DNA of 64,000 nucleotides from JAJFUV01 sp964384215 (lineage in GTDB: Bacteria > Acidobacteriota > Terriglobia > Bryobacterales > Bryobacteraceae): NCBI GenBank assembly GCA_964384215.1, contig CAYLLB010000028.1:7454-71453 (forward strand). The letters run 5' to 3'. The notes under the pieces are model-generated. The model was not told the origin of the DNA and made no database searches. It was given only the letters and a program-made list of their open reading frames with translations. Shown here in pieces: positions 32,354 to 41,588 of the stretch. The position numbers and the translations under genes were made by a program. Within the stretch, counting starts at the first letter, position 1. Each line of letters starts with the position of its first letter.

Positions 32354-34972
32354 TCAGAAAACCTGGGACAGGTCTGTCCCGGTTTTCTTCATGAGCCAGG
32401 CTTCGCTGACGATGGTACCCCAGCCGCCCGTGTTCCGCCAGATTTCACGCTCGACCCGCGAGCCGCGCGCGACGTCGGCGGCGCGCTCGAAGCGGATCAC
32501 CAGTTCGCCATCGCTGCTCGCCTCCGGCGGGATGTCGAAAGTGAAGAAGTCACTCGCGCGCTCGGGAACCTCAAGGTCCTTGGCCAGCACGAATTGATCG
32601 GCGTAGATGGTTTCCGATTTTTGATTCATGCGTTCTCGGTAGCGTTCCTGGTAACGTGGCCTTACAAGCGTGAAGCGGATGCGGTAGCGGGCCTTGGGGT
32701 CCAGGCCGGTGTATTGGAAGGTTACGCCCTGGTCTTCGTCCTGCGTGAAGTGCATGGTGCGCTGGCTGGGGCGGTTCATCTCTTCGAGCATCTCCGGAAC
32801 GAAGGGCTGGCCGAAATCGTAGGGATAGCCATGCACGATATGCGGCGCGGGATTGGCCGTACCCGCGTTGTCATAGAAGCCGCCCGGGCCTGGGTTCTCG
32901 TAATCGGCGATCATGCCGAGCAGTTCCCGCCGTTCGGCACCTCGCGCCACCCTGGCGCGTTCCAGTTGCCGGCGCGTCCAGCCGAGGCCAATGAAATCGT
33001 GATCCAGGTTGAAGATGCCTTCGCTGCGGACGCCGTACAGGCGGTTGCTTTCCTCGCCCAACCGCGTGGCCTCGGCGCGCAGGCGGCTCATTTCGGCATC
33101 CGGAGGAAACTTCGCCAGCATGGCGAGCGATTCGGCGATCGCGGCATCCGTCGCGCCGGTTGTGAGCGCCAGGCGGATTCGCTGTTCGACGCGCTGCTGG
33201 ACCGCTTTCTGGCGGCGAACGTCGAGCTGAATGTGCCGGTCCAACGCGGCCTTTTGCATGTACTCGCGCCATAGCCAGTTGCCGCGCATGCGTATTGCGG
33301 GCATCTTCGCGCCGGCTTCCTTGACCAGTTGGTAGTAGCGGCCGATGCCCGTCTTCTTCTCGATGGGCATCCCCGGCTGCTCCTGGAGATTCTCTTCGAG
33401 CTGGAAAATGGCCTGGGCCATCTGCGGCGCGGCCTCAGGACCGAACCAGGCGCGCGCGTATTCATCTACCAGGTCCTCAACTTTGCGCTGCGGGCTCCAC
33501 AGCAGGCGCTGCCACATCCACTGGTTGAAATGGTCCTGCGTGCCGCTGGAGTGCGTGCAGTCGCCGATGCCGTAGCGGACGGTCTCGCCGAACACCCAGT
33601 GGTAGTAGCGCGGCCAGGCGAAGAAGCTGAGCCGGTCGTAGACCATGGTGAGCGCCTGATCCGGGCGGCGTTCGTAAATCCAGTGGTTCCAATGCGGAGG
33701 CTGGTCGCCGTTCTTGTCCGCGCGTGGATAGGCCTGTATGAAGCCGTTCTGCGAGTAGCGCCAGTGGGTCAGTTCGTTGTAGAAGACGATGTCCTGTTCG
33801 GGCGGAAGCTGGTGCAGGATCTCCTTCAGATAGCGGTCGAAGGGACCGAAGCCCGGGTACCGGAACAGGTCCATTCGATGGTTCTGGCGATGGCCCGGCT
33901 GCCAGCTCATGGCGTCCGAGCCCGGCCCGTAGCCCCAGGCCCTCAGCCAGGTGCGCGGCTTCTCCTGCAGGTACTTGAAGATGGCGATGTCGCTTTCGTT
34001 GTCAAACTTCTGGTTGGTAAAGAAGATCTGCGTTTCGGGATGCGTGCGGTGGATGATGTCCGCCATGTCCTCGATCAGGTGTATGAATGTGCCGCCGTAA
34101 GGCTTGCAGCGGTCGCACTCGCAGCCGCCGCCGTCGCCGCCGGTGAAGCAGATGTAGTCCACGGACGGGGCGTCCCGGAAGGTGTCTTCAAAGCGTTTGA
34201 GGAGCGCGGCGCGCGCCGCCGGAACCGATGGGCATAGGTAGTTCTTCCTGCCGATGGATTCGGACGCCTGCCATTCGGGCGGCCCCGAGCCGGCGTTGGG
34301 CGAATAATGCACAAGGGTCTTGAGGCCTAGCGAGCGGATGAAGTCGAACATTCCGCGATCCGCGGGAGCCACGCTGGTCTGCATGGTATTGAGTCCGGCG
34401 AGCGCGTAATCTTCGATTTTCCGTTGCGCTTCCTTCGTGGTCCAGCGGCGCACTTTGGCTTTCTGCAGCGCGACGCTGCTTTGACCATACTGCGTGCCGC
34501 GTACCTCGAACGCGGGCGCCGTCCGCAACTCGAACGGGACGGGGAAGTCCACTCCGTGCGCGCGCACCTCGGCGCGGCGCAGAATCTCTCCCACCGCGTA
34601 AAGCACCCCGCGCGCATCCACACCGGCCGCCGCGAGCACAGTGCCCTGCGGGCGGTTGAACGTCTTCAGCGTGAAACCCTCGGGATCGTTGAGCGGACGC
34701 CGCTCCACGAGAAGCTGAGACAATTCGCGGTGATTCCGCCTTGTGCCGAGAAGAACAACCAGCGCTCCGGCGTTCTGCATGGAGGCTTGGCTTTCCCTCT
34801 CGATACGCACGGCAAGGCCGGCGGGTTCGCGCAACCGCTCGGACAGAACGCGCGCAGCGTTGGTCACGACAGCGTCCGGTTGGTCCGGCAGCCGCAAAAC
34901 CACTGATTCGAAGCGGGCGCCGTGGGCAAGCGCGCCCGCTGCCAGGATCAATCCGACAAGCCACCTTTGCAT
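32354..34972 (-). CDS. Large secreted glycoside-hydrolase-like protein
   Basis: An 872-residue exported protein with signal peptide ('WLVGLILAAGALAHG'). Residues 20-150 resemble the N-terminal domain of GH20/GH67-type enzymes ('ARVLSERLREPAGLAVRI', 'GVLYAVGEILRRAEV'). A barrel-like middle follows, with 'CFTGGDGGGCECDRC' (a cysteine-rich acidic loop), 'FYNELTHWRYSQNG' and 'RYGIGDCTHSSGTQDHFNQW', and a C-terminal beta-rich domain. I do not recognise a named family with certainty; alpha-glucuronidase-like or DUF4838-like are possibilities. ATG at 34987 and TTG at 35008 are alternative starts. It lies 25 bases upstream of pgm, in a carbohydrate context. Confidence 0.6.
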   Translation of the reverse strand: MQRWLVGLILAAGALAHGARFESVVLRLPDQPDAVVTNAARVLSERLREPAGLAVRIERESQASMQNAGALVVLLGTRRNHRELSQLLVERRPLNDPEGFTLKTFNRPQGTVLAAAGVDARGVLYAVGEILRRAEVRAHGVDFPVPFELRTAPAFEVRGTQYGQSSVALQKAKVRRWTTKEAQRKIEDYALAGLNTMQTSVAPADRGMFDFIRSLGLKTLVHYSPNAGSGPPEWQASESIGRKNYLCPSVPAARAALLKRFEDTFRDAPSVDYICFTGGDGGGCECDRCKPYGGTFIHLIEDMADIIHRTHPETQIFFTNQKFDNESDIAIFKYLQEKPRTWLRAWGYGPGSDAMSWQPGHRQNHRMDLFRYPGFGPFDRYLKEILHQLPPEQDIVFYNELTHWRYSQNGFIQAYPRADKNGDQPPHWNHWIYERRPDQALTMVYDRLSFFAWPRYYHWVFGETVRYGIGDCTHSSGTQDHFNQWMWQRLLWSPQRKVEDLVDEYARAWFGPEAAPQMAQAIFQLEENLQEQPGMPIEKKTGIGRYYQLVKEAGAKMPAIRMRGNWLWREYMQKAALDRHIQLDVRRQKAVQQRVEQRIRLALTTGATDAAIAESLAMLAKFPPDAEMSRLRAEATRLGEESNRLYGVRSEGIFNLDHDFIGLGWTRRQLERARVARGAERRELLGMIADYENPGPGGFYDNAGTANPAPHIVHGYPYDFGQPFVPEMLEEMNRPSQRTMHFTQDEDQGVTFQYTGLDPKARYRIRFTLVRPRYQERYRERMNQKSETIYADQFVLAKDLEVPERASDFFTFDIPPEASSDGELVIRFERAADVARGSRVEREIWRNTGGWGTIVSEAWLMKKTGTDLSQVF

Positions 34973-35022
34973 GGGCCTATTTTGCATTAGCGGGCCAGGC
35001 CCCCGCAAAAGGACGGCAGCCG

Positions 35023-35904
35023 CTAACGGGATTGCTGTACCTTCGGTGTCGCCAGGTAGCCGGTGACGCGATCCTTGCTCACCTCGTTGACCACGATCTC
35101 GTAAGGCTGACGCGCCCTGGCAACATAGAACTGCAACGGCTCGTTGAGGTTCTTGTCCTTCTTCTCCACCTTCTTGTCGTCGGCAATTACTTCCAAAGTG
35201 AAGCGGTTCCGCTTCTGGTCGGCCTTCTTGAGGGTGATCATGATGTCGCCGACCCGTTGCGGTTGTTTGCTCTTGGCGAGGTTGAACTCGAAATAGTTGC
35301 GCTCGCCCAGGGCTTTCAACGCGGCCAGCTCTTTCGAGTTGGTGGCGATCAGGCCGCTCTGCACGCCCAGGTCGCCCGTAGCCCGTTTCAGCTCCGCGAT
35401 GGTCTTGTCGAGTTCAGCTTTATTGGCGGCCACCTCGGTCTTCACCGAGCCGACTTCCGTGGAGACCTCGCCTACCTTGGCGCTGGTGGCCGTTGCAGTC
35501 TCCTTCACCGCGCCAATCTCGGTGCGCAATGCCTGTTGCTGTCTCTTGGTTTCGGCCTCCAGACGGCGGGAAAGCTCCTCGGCGTGTTTCTGTGCTTCCA
35601 CCTTGGCGGAGCCGGCGGCCACGGCGGCTTGCTGCCGGGCGGCCTCCAGTTCTGTGCGCAAGTTCTCCAGGTGTTGACGGTTGGCCGCGCTGGTCACCGT
35701 GGATGCTTGCTTGAGCCCCGAAATCTCGGTGGCCATGGCTTCCTTAAAAGTCGCCACATCCTTCTGGACCTTATTCACTTGCCAGAACATGTAGATGGTG
35801 GCTATGGCCAACGCAATGATCACTCCGAGCATGATCGGAACCATGGGGCCGGAACCGGACGAAGGCTGCGGTTGCGGCGGGAAGGCGGGGGGTTGATCGC
35901 TCAC
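35023..35904 (-). CDS. Membrane-anchored coiled-coil protein of unknown function
   Basis: A 293-residue protein: proline-rich cytoplasmic N-terminus ('PPAFPPQPQPSSGSG'), one transmembrane helix (about residues 21-42, 'VPIMLGVIIALAIATIYMFW'), then a long coiled coil (about 45-195) rich in Ala, Glu, Lys and Gln, and a small C-terminal beta domain ('RVGDIMITLKKADQKRNRF', 'YEIVVNEVSKDRVTGYL'). The start is GTG at 35904 with AGGAGG ten bases upstream. The function is unknown; it may be an envelope structural or scaffold protein. Confidence 0.75.
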   Translation of the reverse strand: MSDQPPAFPPQPQPSSGSGPMVPIMLGVIIALAIATIYMFWQVNKVQKDVATFKEAMATEISGLKQASTVTSAANRQHLENLRTELEAARQQAAVAAGSAKVEAQKHAEELSRRLEAETKRQQQALRTEIGAVKETATATSAKVGEVSTEVGSVKTEVAANKAELDKTIAELKRATGDLGVQSGLIATNSKELAALKALGERNYFEFNLAKSKQPQRVGDIMITLKKADQKRNRFTLEVIADDKKVEKKDKNLNEPLQFYVARARQPYEIVVNEVSKDRVTGYLATPKVQQSR

Positions 35905-35988
35905 GGATGTCTATCCTCCTATACCACTATTATGTATGCGCTGGGGCGCGATGGCGTTACAGTGACTCAGCCTGCGATGAAATTTGTT

Positions 35989-36603
35989 TCACTTAGCCGG
36001 TTCTTTGATACGAGGGCGGGCAAAATCCAGGTATTCCTGCTTGGGTACTCCGGGTTCAAAGCAACGGCGGCAGCGCGCCTCGTACATCCCCGCGGCTCCC
36101 ACCACAATGAGGTCGTCTGACTCGACCAACCGCTGCGTATGTTTGGCCGGATTGCCGCAGCGCATGCAGATGGCCAGCGTCTTGGTGATGGACTCGGCGT
36201 GCGCCAGCAGTTCCGGGATCGGAGGGAATGGCCGGCCCATGTAATCGGTATCCAGACCGGCGATGATCACCTGCTTGCCGGAATCGGCGAGCTGGTTGGC
36301 GATCTCGATCAGGTCCGGGCCCAGGAAATTGGCTTCATCGAACCCCACCACCTCCGTGCGCCAGTCCAGGCGCGTGAGCACCTCGTGCACGTTGCTGACG
36401 ACCTCGGACTTCATGCGGGTGTCGGCGTGGGAAACGATCTCGTCATTTGAATAGCGCGTGTCGATGGTGGGTTTGAACACCTGCACGCGCTTGCGGGCGA
36501 TCATGGCACGCCGCAGCCTGCGGATCAGTTCCTCGCTCTTACCCGAGAACATCGGTCCGCAGATGACCTCGATCCAGCCCATCTTGCCTGAGAAGAAGTC
36601 CAT
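35989..36603 (-). CDS. tdk: Thymidine kinase
   Basis: A 204-residue type II thymidine kinase of the pyrimidine salvage pathway. It has the P-loop 'GPMFSGKSEELIRRLRR', the DEAN-type motif 'VGFDEANFLG', the lasso region 'AGLDTDYMGRPF' and the structural zinc cysteines 'CMRCG' and 'CRRC'. The ATG at 36603 lies 13 bases after a strong hairpin; an internal ATG at 36582 gives the more usual family start ('MGWIEVICGP') and is equally possible. Confidence 0.93.
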   Translation of the reverse strand: MDFFSGKMGWIEVICGPMFSGKSEELIRRLRRAMIARKRVQVFKPTIDTRYSNDEIVSHADTRMKSEVVSNVHEVLTRLDWRTEVVGFDEANFLGPDLIEIANQLADSGKQVIIAGLDTDYMGRPFPPIPELLAHAESITKTLAICMRCGNPAKHTQRLVESDDLIVVGAAGMYEARCRRCFEPGVPKQEYLDFARPRIKEPAK

Positions 36604-36616
36604 GGTTCAGAAAGAA

Positions 36617-36638
36617 GGGCGCGCCGCGCGGCGCGCCC
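36617..36638 (-). terminator. Perfect 22-base palindrome, likely terminator of the fucosidase gene
   Basis: GGGCGCGCC-GCGC-GGCGCGCCC pairs fully and is followed on the minus strand by TTCTTTCT. It lies 12 bases after the stop of the GH29 gene and directly before tdk. The T-run is interrupted, so it may only partly terminate. Confidence 0.6.
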
Positions 36639-36649
36639 AAACCTCTATC

Positions 36650-37954
36650 CTACACGCCTTCGCGTTTCCGCTCGACGCGCACGTAGTTCATGTCCTGCTT
36701 CGGTTCGCCGTCCAGCGTGAGGGCGAACGTGGTGACGGGCGAATCCGGCGGCGCGGCCGGCAGGTTCAACAGCCGCACGCGGAAGTCGTCCTGGACGAAT
36801 TTCACCGGCTGGCCGGTGGCGAAGTACTTCGCAGAAAGCACCTTGTTGCGCAGCCCGCCGAGGCTCGCCACAGTGCCGGGCCAGAAATAGATGTGCGGAT
36901 AGAGGGTGTTGCCTTTGCGCGTGGCGCTCCAGAACTGGCCGCCCCACACCTGGCAGCGCTCGGTGCCGTAAATGGTCGCTCCGTTGCGGTCCATCCATTT
37001 GCCCACCGCGGTCAGGATGCGCACGGACTCGGCCGGTATGCTGCCGTCCGCCTTGGGCCCGATGTTCAGCAGGTAGTTGCCGCCCTGGCGCGCGCAGGTG
37101 ATGAGGTTGCGCACCACGGTCTTGGGCGTCTTCCAGGCGTCGTCGCTGGCGTGGTAGCCCCAACTGTCGTTCATGGTCATGCAGGCTTCCCAGGCGCGAT
37201 CTTTCGAAGCTACGATGTGTTGCTCGGGCGTGGAGAAATCGCCGGGCAGGCCGTTGCGGTTGTTAACGATGGTATCGGGCTGCAGCTCGAAGACCATCTT
37301 ATTCATGCGCTCGGACTCCCAGCCCGCGGCGTTGAGCGGCCAGCTCACGTCGTACCAGAGCACGTCGAGCTTGCCGTAGTTCGAACAGATCTCGCGCACT
37401 TGGCCATGGATGTAGTCGACGAAACGGCGGCGGGCGGCTTCATCCTTCGCGCAAAGCGCGCCGTCGGGATGGTGCCAGTCCATCAGCGAGTAGTAAAGCC
37501 CCGCGCGCAAGCCTTCCCCGCGTGCGGCGGCGAAGTATTCTTTCACCAGGTCGCGGCCCGCGGCCTGCTTGGGCGCGCAGTACGGGGTGAGCTTGGAATT
37601 GAAAAGGCAGAAGCCCTCGTGATGTTTCGAGGTCATCACCATGTATTTCATGCCGGCGGCCTTGGCGAGCTTCGCCCAGGTGCGGGCGGCATCCGGCGTG
37701 GGCACGAACTTCTTGGCCAGTTGCTCGTATTCGGCGACGGGAATGCCTTCGCACTCCATCGCCCACTCGTGACGGCCCAGGACGCTGTAGAGTCCCCAGT
37801 GGATGAACATGCCGAACTTGGCTTCGTGCCACCACTTCATGCGGCGCTCACGATCCTCCGCGGTTGTGTAATCGGCGGCCGTGAGGCGTGTAGCGGCGGC
37901 GCCCGCTCCCATCATGTTCAGGTACGTTCTGCGTGACATTCCCTTTGGTTGCAT
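36650..37954 (-). CDS. GH29 alpha-L-fucosidase, probably Tat-exported
   Basis: A 434-residue glycoside hydrolase family 29 enzyme that removes fucose from glycans. A twin-arginine leader ('MSRRTYLNMMGAGAAATRL') precedes the barrel: 'WWHEAKFGMFIHWGLYSV', 'YMVMTSKHHEGFCLFNSK', 'DVLWYDVSWP' (nucleophile region) and 'NYLLNIGPKADGSIPAESV'. The ATG at 37954 has GGGAGG 12 bases upstream and a TATAAT at 37978-37983; an internal ATG at 37939 would start the Tat leader directly. It follows the GH35 gene by 46 bases, suggesting joint removal of fucose and galactose from one substrate. Confidence 0.88.
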   Translation of the reverse strand: MQPKGMSRRTYLNMMGAGAAATRLTAADYTTAEDRERRMKWWHEAKFGMFIHWGLYSVLGRHEWAMECEGIPVAEYEQLAKKFVPTPDAARTWAKLAKAAGMKYMVMTSKHHEGFCLFNSKLTPYCAPKQAAGRDLVKEYFAAARGEGLRAGLYYSLMDWHHPDGALCAKDEAARRRFVDYIHGQVREICSNYGKLDVLWYDVSWPLNAAGWESERMNKMVFELQPDTIVNNRNGLPGDFSTPEQHIVASKDRAWEACMTMNDSWGYHASDDAWKTPKTVVRNLITCARQGGNYLLNIGPKADGSIPAESVRILTAVGKWMDRNGATIYGTERCQVWGGQFWSATRKGNTLYPHIYFWPGTVASLGGLRNKVLSAKYFATGQPVKFVQDDFRVRLLNLPAAPPDSPVTTFALTLDGEPKQDMNYVRVERKREGV

Positions 37955-38000
37955 GAACGGATGAATCCTCCCGATTGATTATACGTTTCCCGAAGACGAG

Positions 38001-39803
38001 TTACTCCATAACCGGAAAGCCGGCGATGTCGCAGGGCTCCCGTTGAAGCAGGTCGAGAACCACGATTTCGTTCTTGCCTTTCCGTAGCCAAGCGCCCGGG
38101 CAGTAGAGCCGCCGCTGCGGACCGAGGTCCCAGTAGCGGCCCAGGTTGCGGCCGTTCACCCATACGATCCCCTTCTGGTAGGGCGTCATGTCCAGAAACG
38201 TGTCGGCGGGTTCGGCGAGGTTGAACGTGCCCCGGAAGAAGATGCCGGGACGGTCGCCGGGCTTGCCGGCGCGGAGTTTGGCGATGAACTCTTCGTTGAG
38301 CGGCAGCGGATACACGCGCCAGTTCATGAGCGTCATGCCGTTCAGCGAGACGCGCTCGGTGATGCCCTTGCGGTCGATCATCGTTTGCGAATAATTGATG
38401 CGGCCCATGGCTTCGACCAGGATGGTCAGCACCGGCTTTGGGTTCTCGATCGCAGGCAATGTGAGCGTGTGGGTGCCGGCAGCCCTGTCGAGCTTACCAA
38501 TGTAGCGCCCGTCCAAAAACACCGTGGCGAAGTCATGAACCTCCGTGACCAGCAGCGTGCCGCTCTTTTGTCCGAGCAAGGTGGTCTGGTAGGCGATCAG
38601 GCCGTAGTCCTGGCCGTAGCTTTCCATGGGGCGCGGTTGCACGCTGGCGATGGGTTCAGGCAAGTTCTCCCAAATGGAAGCATAGGGCTCCATGGCGATC
38701 GGCGGGACGGCGGAGGCGGGAATCGGCGCGGGGATTTCGGGCAGCGGATCGTTGGGCGCGCGGTAGTTCCTGAGCAGCGAGCGCACGGCGTGGTACTTCG
38801 CCGTGGGGCGGCCCTGCTCGTTGATGGGAGCGTCCAGGTCGTAGCTGGTGACGTCGGCCGAATAGCCGTGACCGTACGCGTTCGCTCCGGCAGAAAATCC
38901 GAAGTTCGTGCCGCCGTGGGCCATGTAAAGGCTGAAGGACAGACGCTTGTCGAGGAGGAACCGCAATTCCCGGATCAGCTTCCCGGCATCTCGCCGCGCC
39001 CAGGGTTCGCCCCAATGCGTGAGCCAGCCGGGATAGCTTTCGCTCGAAAACACCGGCACGCCGGGATTCATCTTGCGGGCGAGTTCAAACTGCTCGGTCG
39101 TGGCCCCTGGATCGAGGCCGACGGCTGCGCCGGGAAGCGTGCCGGCTTCGAGCATGGGGACGGTGGCGCCGTCCGAGGTGTAGAACGGCACGGTGATGCC
39201 GGCCTGCTTCCAGAGTTGGCGCAGGCGCTCCAGATAAGCGCGATCGTTGCCGTAACTGCCGTATTCATTTTCGATCTGGACCATCAGGATGGGCCCGCCC
39301 TCGGTTACCTGCAGTGGCTTGACAACCTGTGCGAGCGCCCGGATGTAACGCTCAACCGGCGCCATGTAATGAGGATCGAGACAACGGATCTTCAAATCCG
39401 GATGGCGCAGCATGTAGGAGGGCAGCCCGCCGAAATCCCATTCGCCGCACGAATACGGCCCCGGGCGCAGGAGCACCCACATGCCCTCTGCCTGGGCCAT
39501 ACGAAGGAAGCGCGCGAGGTCGCGTTCCGGCGAAGTGAAGTCGAAAACGCCTTCCGACCTTTCGTGGAAGCTCCAGAAAACGTAGACTGCGACGGTATTG
39601 CAGCCCATGGCCTTGGCCATCCGGATCCTGTGCCGCCAGTATTCGGCGGGAATGCGTGCGTAGTGCATTTCGCCGCCGATGATCTGAAAAGGCTTGCCGT
39701 CGAGCAGGAATTGGTCGCCGCCGAACGAGAAAGTGTGCCCGTCCGCAGCGCCCACAAAGGAAACAGCCAGAAACAGCAGTGTCGAGAAAATGATTTCGCG
39801 CAT
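38001..39803 (-). CDS. GH35 beta-galactosidase, secreted
   Basis: A 600-residue glycoside hydrolase family 35 enzyme with a Sec signal peptide ('IIFSTLLFLAVSFVGAADG'). The catalytic domain shows 'GKPFQIIGGEMHYARIPAEY', 'LLRPGPYSCGEWDFGGLPSY', the acid/base 'VQIENEYGSYG' and the nucleophile region 'VFSSESYPGWLTHWGE'. Beta-sandwich domains follow, ending with 'VWVNGRNLGRYWDLGPQRRL'. It cleaves terminal beta-galactose. It is preceded by a Tat-exported Gfo/Idh protein (78-base gap) and followed by the GH29 gene. Confidence 0.92.
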   Translation of the reverse strand: MREIIFSTLLFLAVSFVGAADGHTFSFGGDQFLLDGKPFQIIGGEMHYARIPAEYWRHRIRMAKAMGCNTVAVYVFWSFHERSEGVFDFTSPERDLARFLRMAQAEGMWVLLRPGPYSCGEWDFGGLPSYMLRHPDLKIRCLDPHYMAPVERYIRALAQVVKPLQVTEGGPILMVQIENEYGSYGNDRAYLERLRQLWKQAGITVPFYTSDGATVPMLEAGTLPGAAVGLDPGATTEQFELARKMNPGVPVFSSESYPGWLTHWGEPWARRDAGKLIRELRFLLDKRLSFSLYMAHGGTNFGFSAGANAYGHGYSADVTSYDLDAPINEQGRPTAKYHAVRSLLRNYRAPNDPLPEIPAPIPASAVPPIAMEPYASIWENLPEPIASVQPRPMESYGQDYGLIAYQTTLLGQKSGTLLVTEVHDFATVFLDGRYIGKLDRAAGTHTLTLPAIENPKPVLTILVEAMGRINYSQTMIDRKGITERVSLNGMTLMNWRVYPLPLNEEFIAKLRAGKPGDRPGIFFRGTFNLAEPADTFLDMTPYQKGIVWVNGRNLGRYWDLGPQRRLYCPGAWLRKGKNEIVVLDLLQREPCDIAGFPVME

Positions 39804-39881
39804 CGCCTAACCAAGATACGAACTGCGGCGGCGCGGTGTCCAGGGTGCGTCAAACGCTACCGGACTTCTTCTGATTCTCCG

Positions 39882-41105
39882 CTACGACTTCACGAACCGC
39901 TGCTTTGCCTTGTCCCATAGCATGTACTTTTGCCGGCGGAAGCTTTCGACACCAATGTCGGCGGCCACTACACCGTAGTAGCCCAGCATGCAATCGCAGT
40001 GGAGCGCTTCGCCCTTGCGGATGGCGTTCTGCAAGTTGCGGTGGTGATACTCGATGTTCTCCGCGCCGGTCTTCTTGTGCTCGATGACCTTGCCTTCTTT
40101 TGCGTAGAGCCTCTGCGGCGTGATGGTGAAGCCGGTGCGCGTGAATTCCAGCGTCGCCTTGTTGCCGCGAAGCACATGCTTCACCGGCGTGTCGTTCGCC
40201 ATCGAGGAGACCAGAATCACCGTGGTCCCTTCGGGATAGTCCAGCAGGCTGTTGTAAGTGTCGGGCACCTCCGCCTTGCTGTCTTTGAAGTAGAACTTGC
40301 CGCCGGTGGCCACGCCGCGCTCGGGGAACTCCAGGCCCAGCGCCTTGATGATGCGCGTTACGCGGTGCACGAACAGGTCCGTGGCGATGCCGCCCGAGTA
40401 ATCCCAGAACCAGCGCCACCGGAAGAAGCGGTTGGGATCCCACGCCCGCTTGGGTGCCGGGCCGAGCCAGGCCTTCCAGTCGAGGTTCTCGCCGGGGCGG
40501 GCGCCGGCGTCGATCGAGTAATCCCAGAAATCCTTCAGGTGGTTGCGGGAGTAACAGATCTCGGCGACGGTGACTTTGCCGAGCGTGCCGTCCTTGAAGT
40601 ACTTGTACGCGGTTTCGTAGGAATCGTCGGAGGTGCCCTGGACGCCGACCTGCATCTTGACGCCGGTAGCCTTGATTTTGGCCACTACCTTTTTGGATTC
40701 CTCGACCGTATGCGTCATCGGCTTTTCGCAATAGATGTGCTTGCCGGCGTCGGCCGCGTCGAGGGTCATCTGCGCATGCCAGTGCTCGGGCGTGGCGATA
40801 AGCACATAGTCGATGTCCTTTACCGCCAGGAGACTGCGGTAGTCCTTGTAGGGCTTGCCGCCGGTGATCTGCACGGCCTTGTCCAACCGCGGCTGATACA
40901 CGTCGCAAACGCCCAGGATCTCCAGATTGTCTTTCTCGCGCATCCTGACGAGGGTCTCCATGTGACCGGTGGCCATGCCGCCCGCGCCGATGACGCCGAT
41001 GCGCAGCCGCTCGTTCGCGCCTTTGATCTGAGAATAACCGCGGGCCGTGAAAAGGGCAGCCGCTCCCGCGGCAGCGGTAAACTTTCGCCTGCTCAAAGAA
41101 TCCAT
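39882..41105 (-). CDS. Tat-exported Gfo/Idh/MocA family oxidoreductase
   Basis: A 407-residue NAD(P)-dependent sugar oxidoreductase type protein. The leader 'LSRRKFTAAAGAAALFTARG' is a twin-arginine signal, implying export already folded with its cofactor. The Rossmann fold starts at 'RIGVIGAGGMATGHMETL' and is followed by 'YVLIATPEHWHAQMTLDAAD' and 'KHIYCEKPMTHTVEESKKVV', the family Glu-Lys-Pro motif. The C-terminal domain has 'DWKAWLGPAPKRAWDPNRFF'. Such exported members occur in groups that degrade plant glycans and may oxidise or hydrolyse sugars in the periplasm. It starts the GH35-GH29 run. Confidence 0.88.
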   Translation of the reverse strand: MDSLSRRKFTAAAGAAALFTARGYSQIKGANERLRIGVIGAGGMATGHMETLVRMREKDNLEILGVCDVYQPRLDKAVQITGGKPYKDYRSLLAVKDIDYVLIATPEHWHAQMTLDAADAGKHIYCEKPMTHTVEESKKVVAKIKATGVKMQVGVQGTSDDSYETAYKYFKDGTLGKVTVAEICYSRNHLKDFWDYSIDAGARPGENLDWKAWLGPAPKRAWDPNRFFRWRWFWDYSGGIATDLFVHRVTRIIKALGLEFPERGVATGGKFYFKDSKAEVPDTYNSLLDYPEGTTVILVSSMANDTPVKHVLRGNKATLEFTRTGFTITPQRLYAKEGKVIEHKKTGAENIEYHHRNLQNAIRKGEALHCDCMLGYYGVVAADIGVESFRRQKYMLWDKAKQRFVKS

Positions 41106-41145
41106 AGGGCCAATTGTAGCTTGCGAGGGGACCGGAGTGGGCGCG

Positions 41146-41574
41146 TTAAGCGGCTTCGCCTTCGCGCTCCTTGCGGACGGCGTCCAGCACGCCGTTGATA
41201 AACGGGATGCTCTCGTCTCCGGAGAAACGTTTGGCGAGCTTCAGCGCTTCGTCGATGGCGATAGCGGCGGGCGAGATGCCGGCGATCATCTCGAAGATGG
41301 CCAGCCGCAGAATGTTGCGATCCACCGCCGGCATGCGTCCGATGCGCCAGTGCGCGGAATGCCGGACGATGGAGGCGTCAATTTCCTCGACGCGGGCGGC
41401 CACGCCCCGCACCAGTTCGATCATGAAGGGGTCGGGTGCCGGAGGACGCTCCTCTTCCGGCGAGGAAAAGAACTCGTAGTACGACTCGATGCTCCTGTCG
41501 ATGGAATGTCCCAGCAGGTCCCACTGGTAGAGAACCTGCAGGGAGCGTTCGCGGGATTTGTGCCGGGCAGCCAT
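41146..41574 (-). CDS. nusB: Transcription antitermination factor NusB
   Basis: A 142-residue all-helical RNA-binding protein that works with NusE in rRNA antitermination. It shows the family start 'RHKSRERSLQVLYQWDL', 'FMIELVRGVAARVEEIDASI', 'DRNILRLAIFEMI' and 'AIAIDEALKLAKRFSGDESI' with 'FINGVLDAVRKE'. The ATG at 41574 gives the usual family N-terminus; the longer frame upstream lies inside ribH. It follows ribH by 14 bases, the common ribH-nusB order. Confidence 0.95.
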   Translation of the reverse strand: MAARHKSRERSLQVLYQWDLLGHSIDRSIESYYEFFSSPEEERPPAPDPFMIELVRGVAARVEEIDASIVRHSAHWRIGRMPAVDRNILRLAIFEMIAGISPAAIAIDEALKLAKRFSGDESIPFINGVLDAVRKEREGEAA

Positions 41575-41588
41575 CCGTTTGCGGCGTC

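Noticed and set aside
38385..39920. 511-residue plus-strand frame opposite the GH35 gene
   Set aside because: The frame has antisense composition (rich in Arg, His, Gly) and no family features; GH35 is unambiguous on the other strand.
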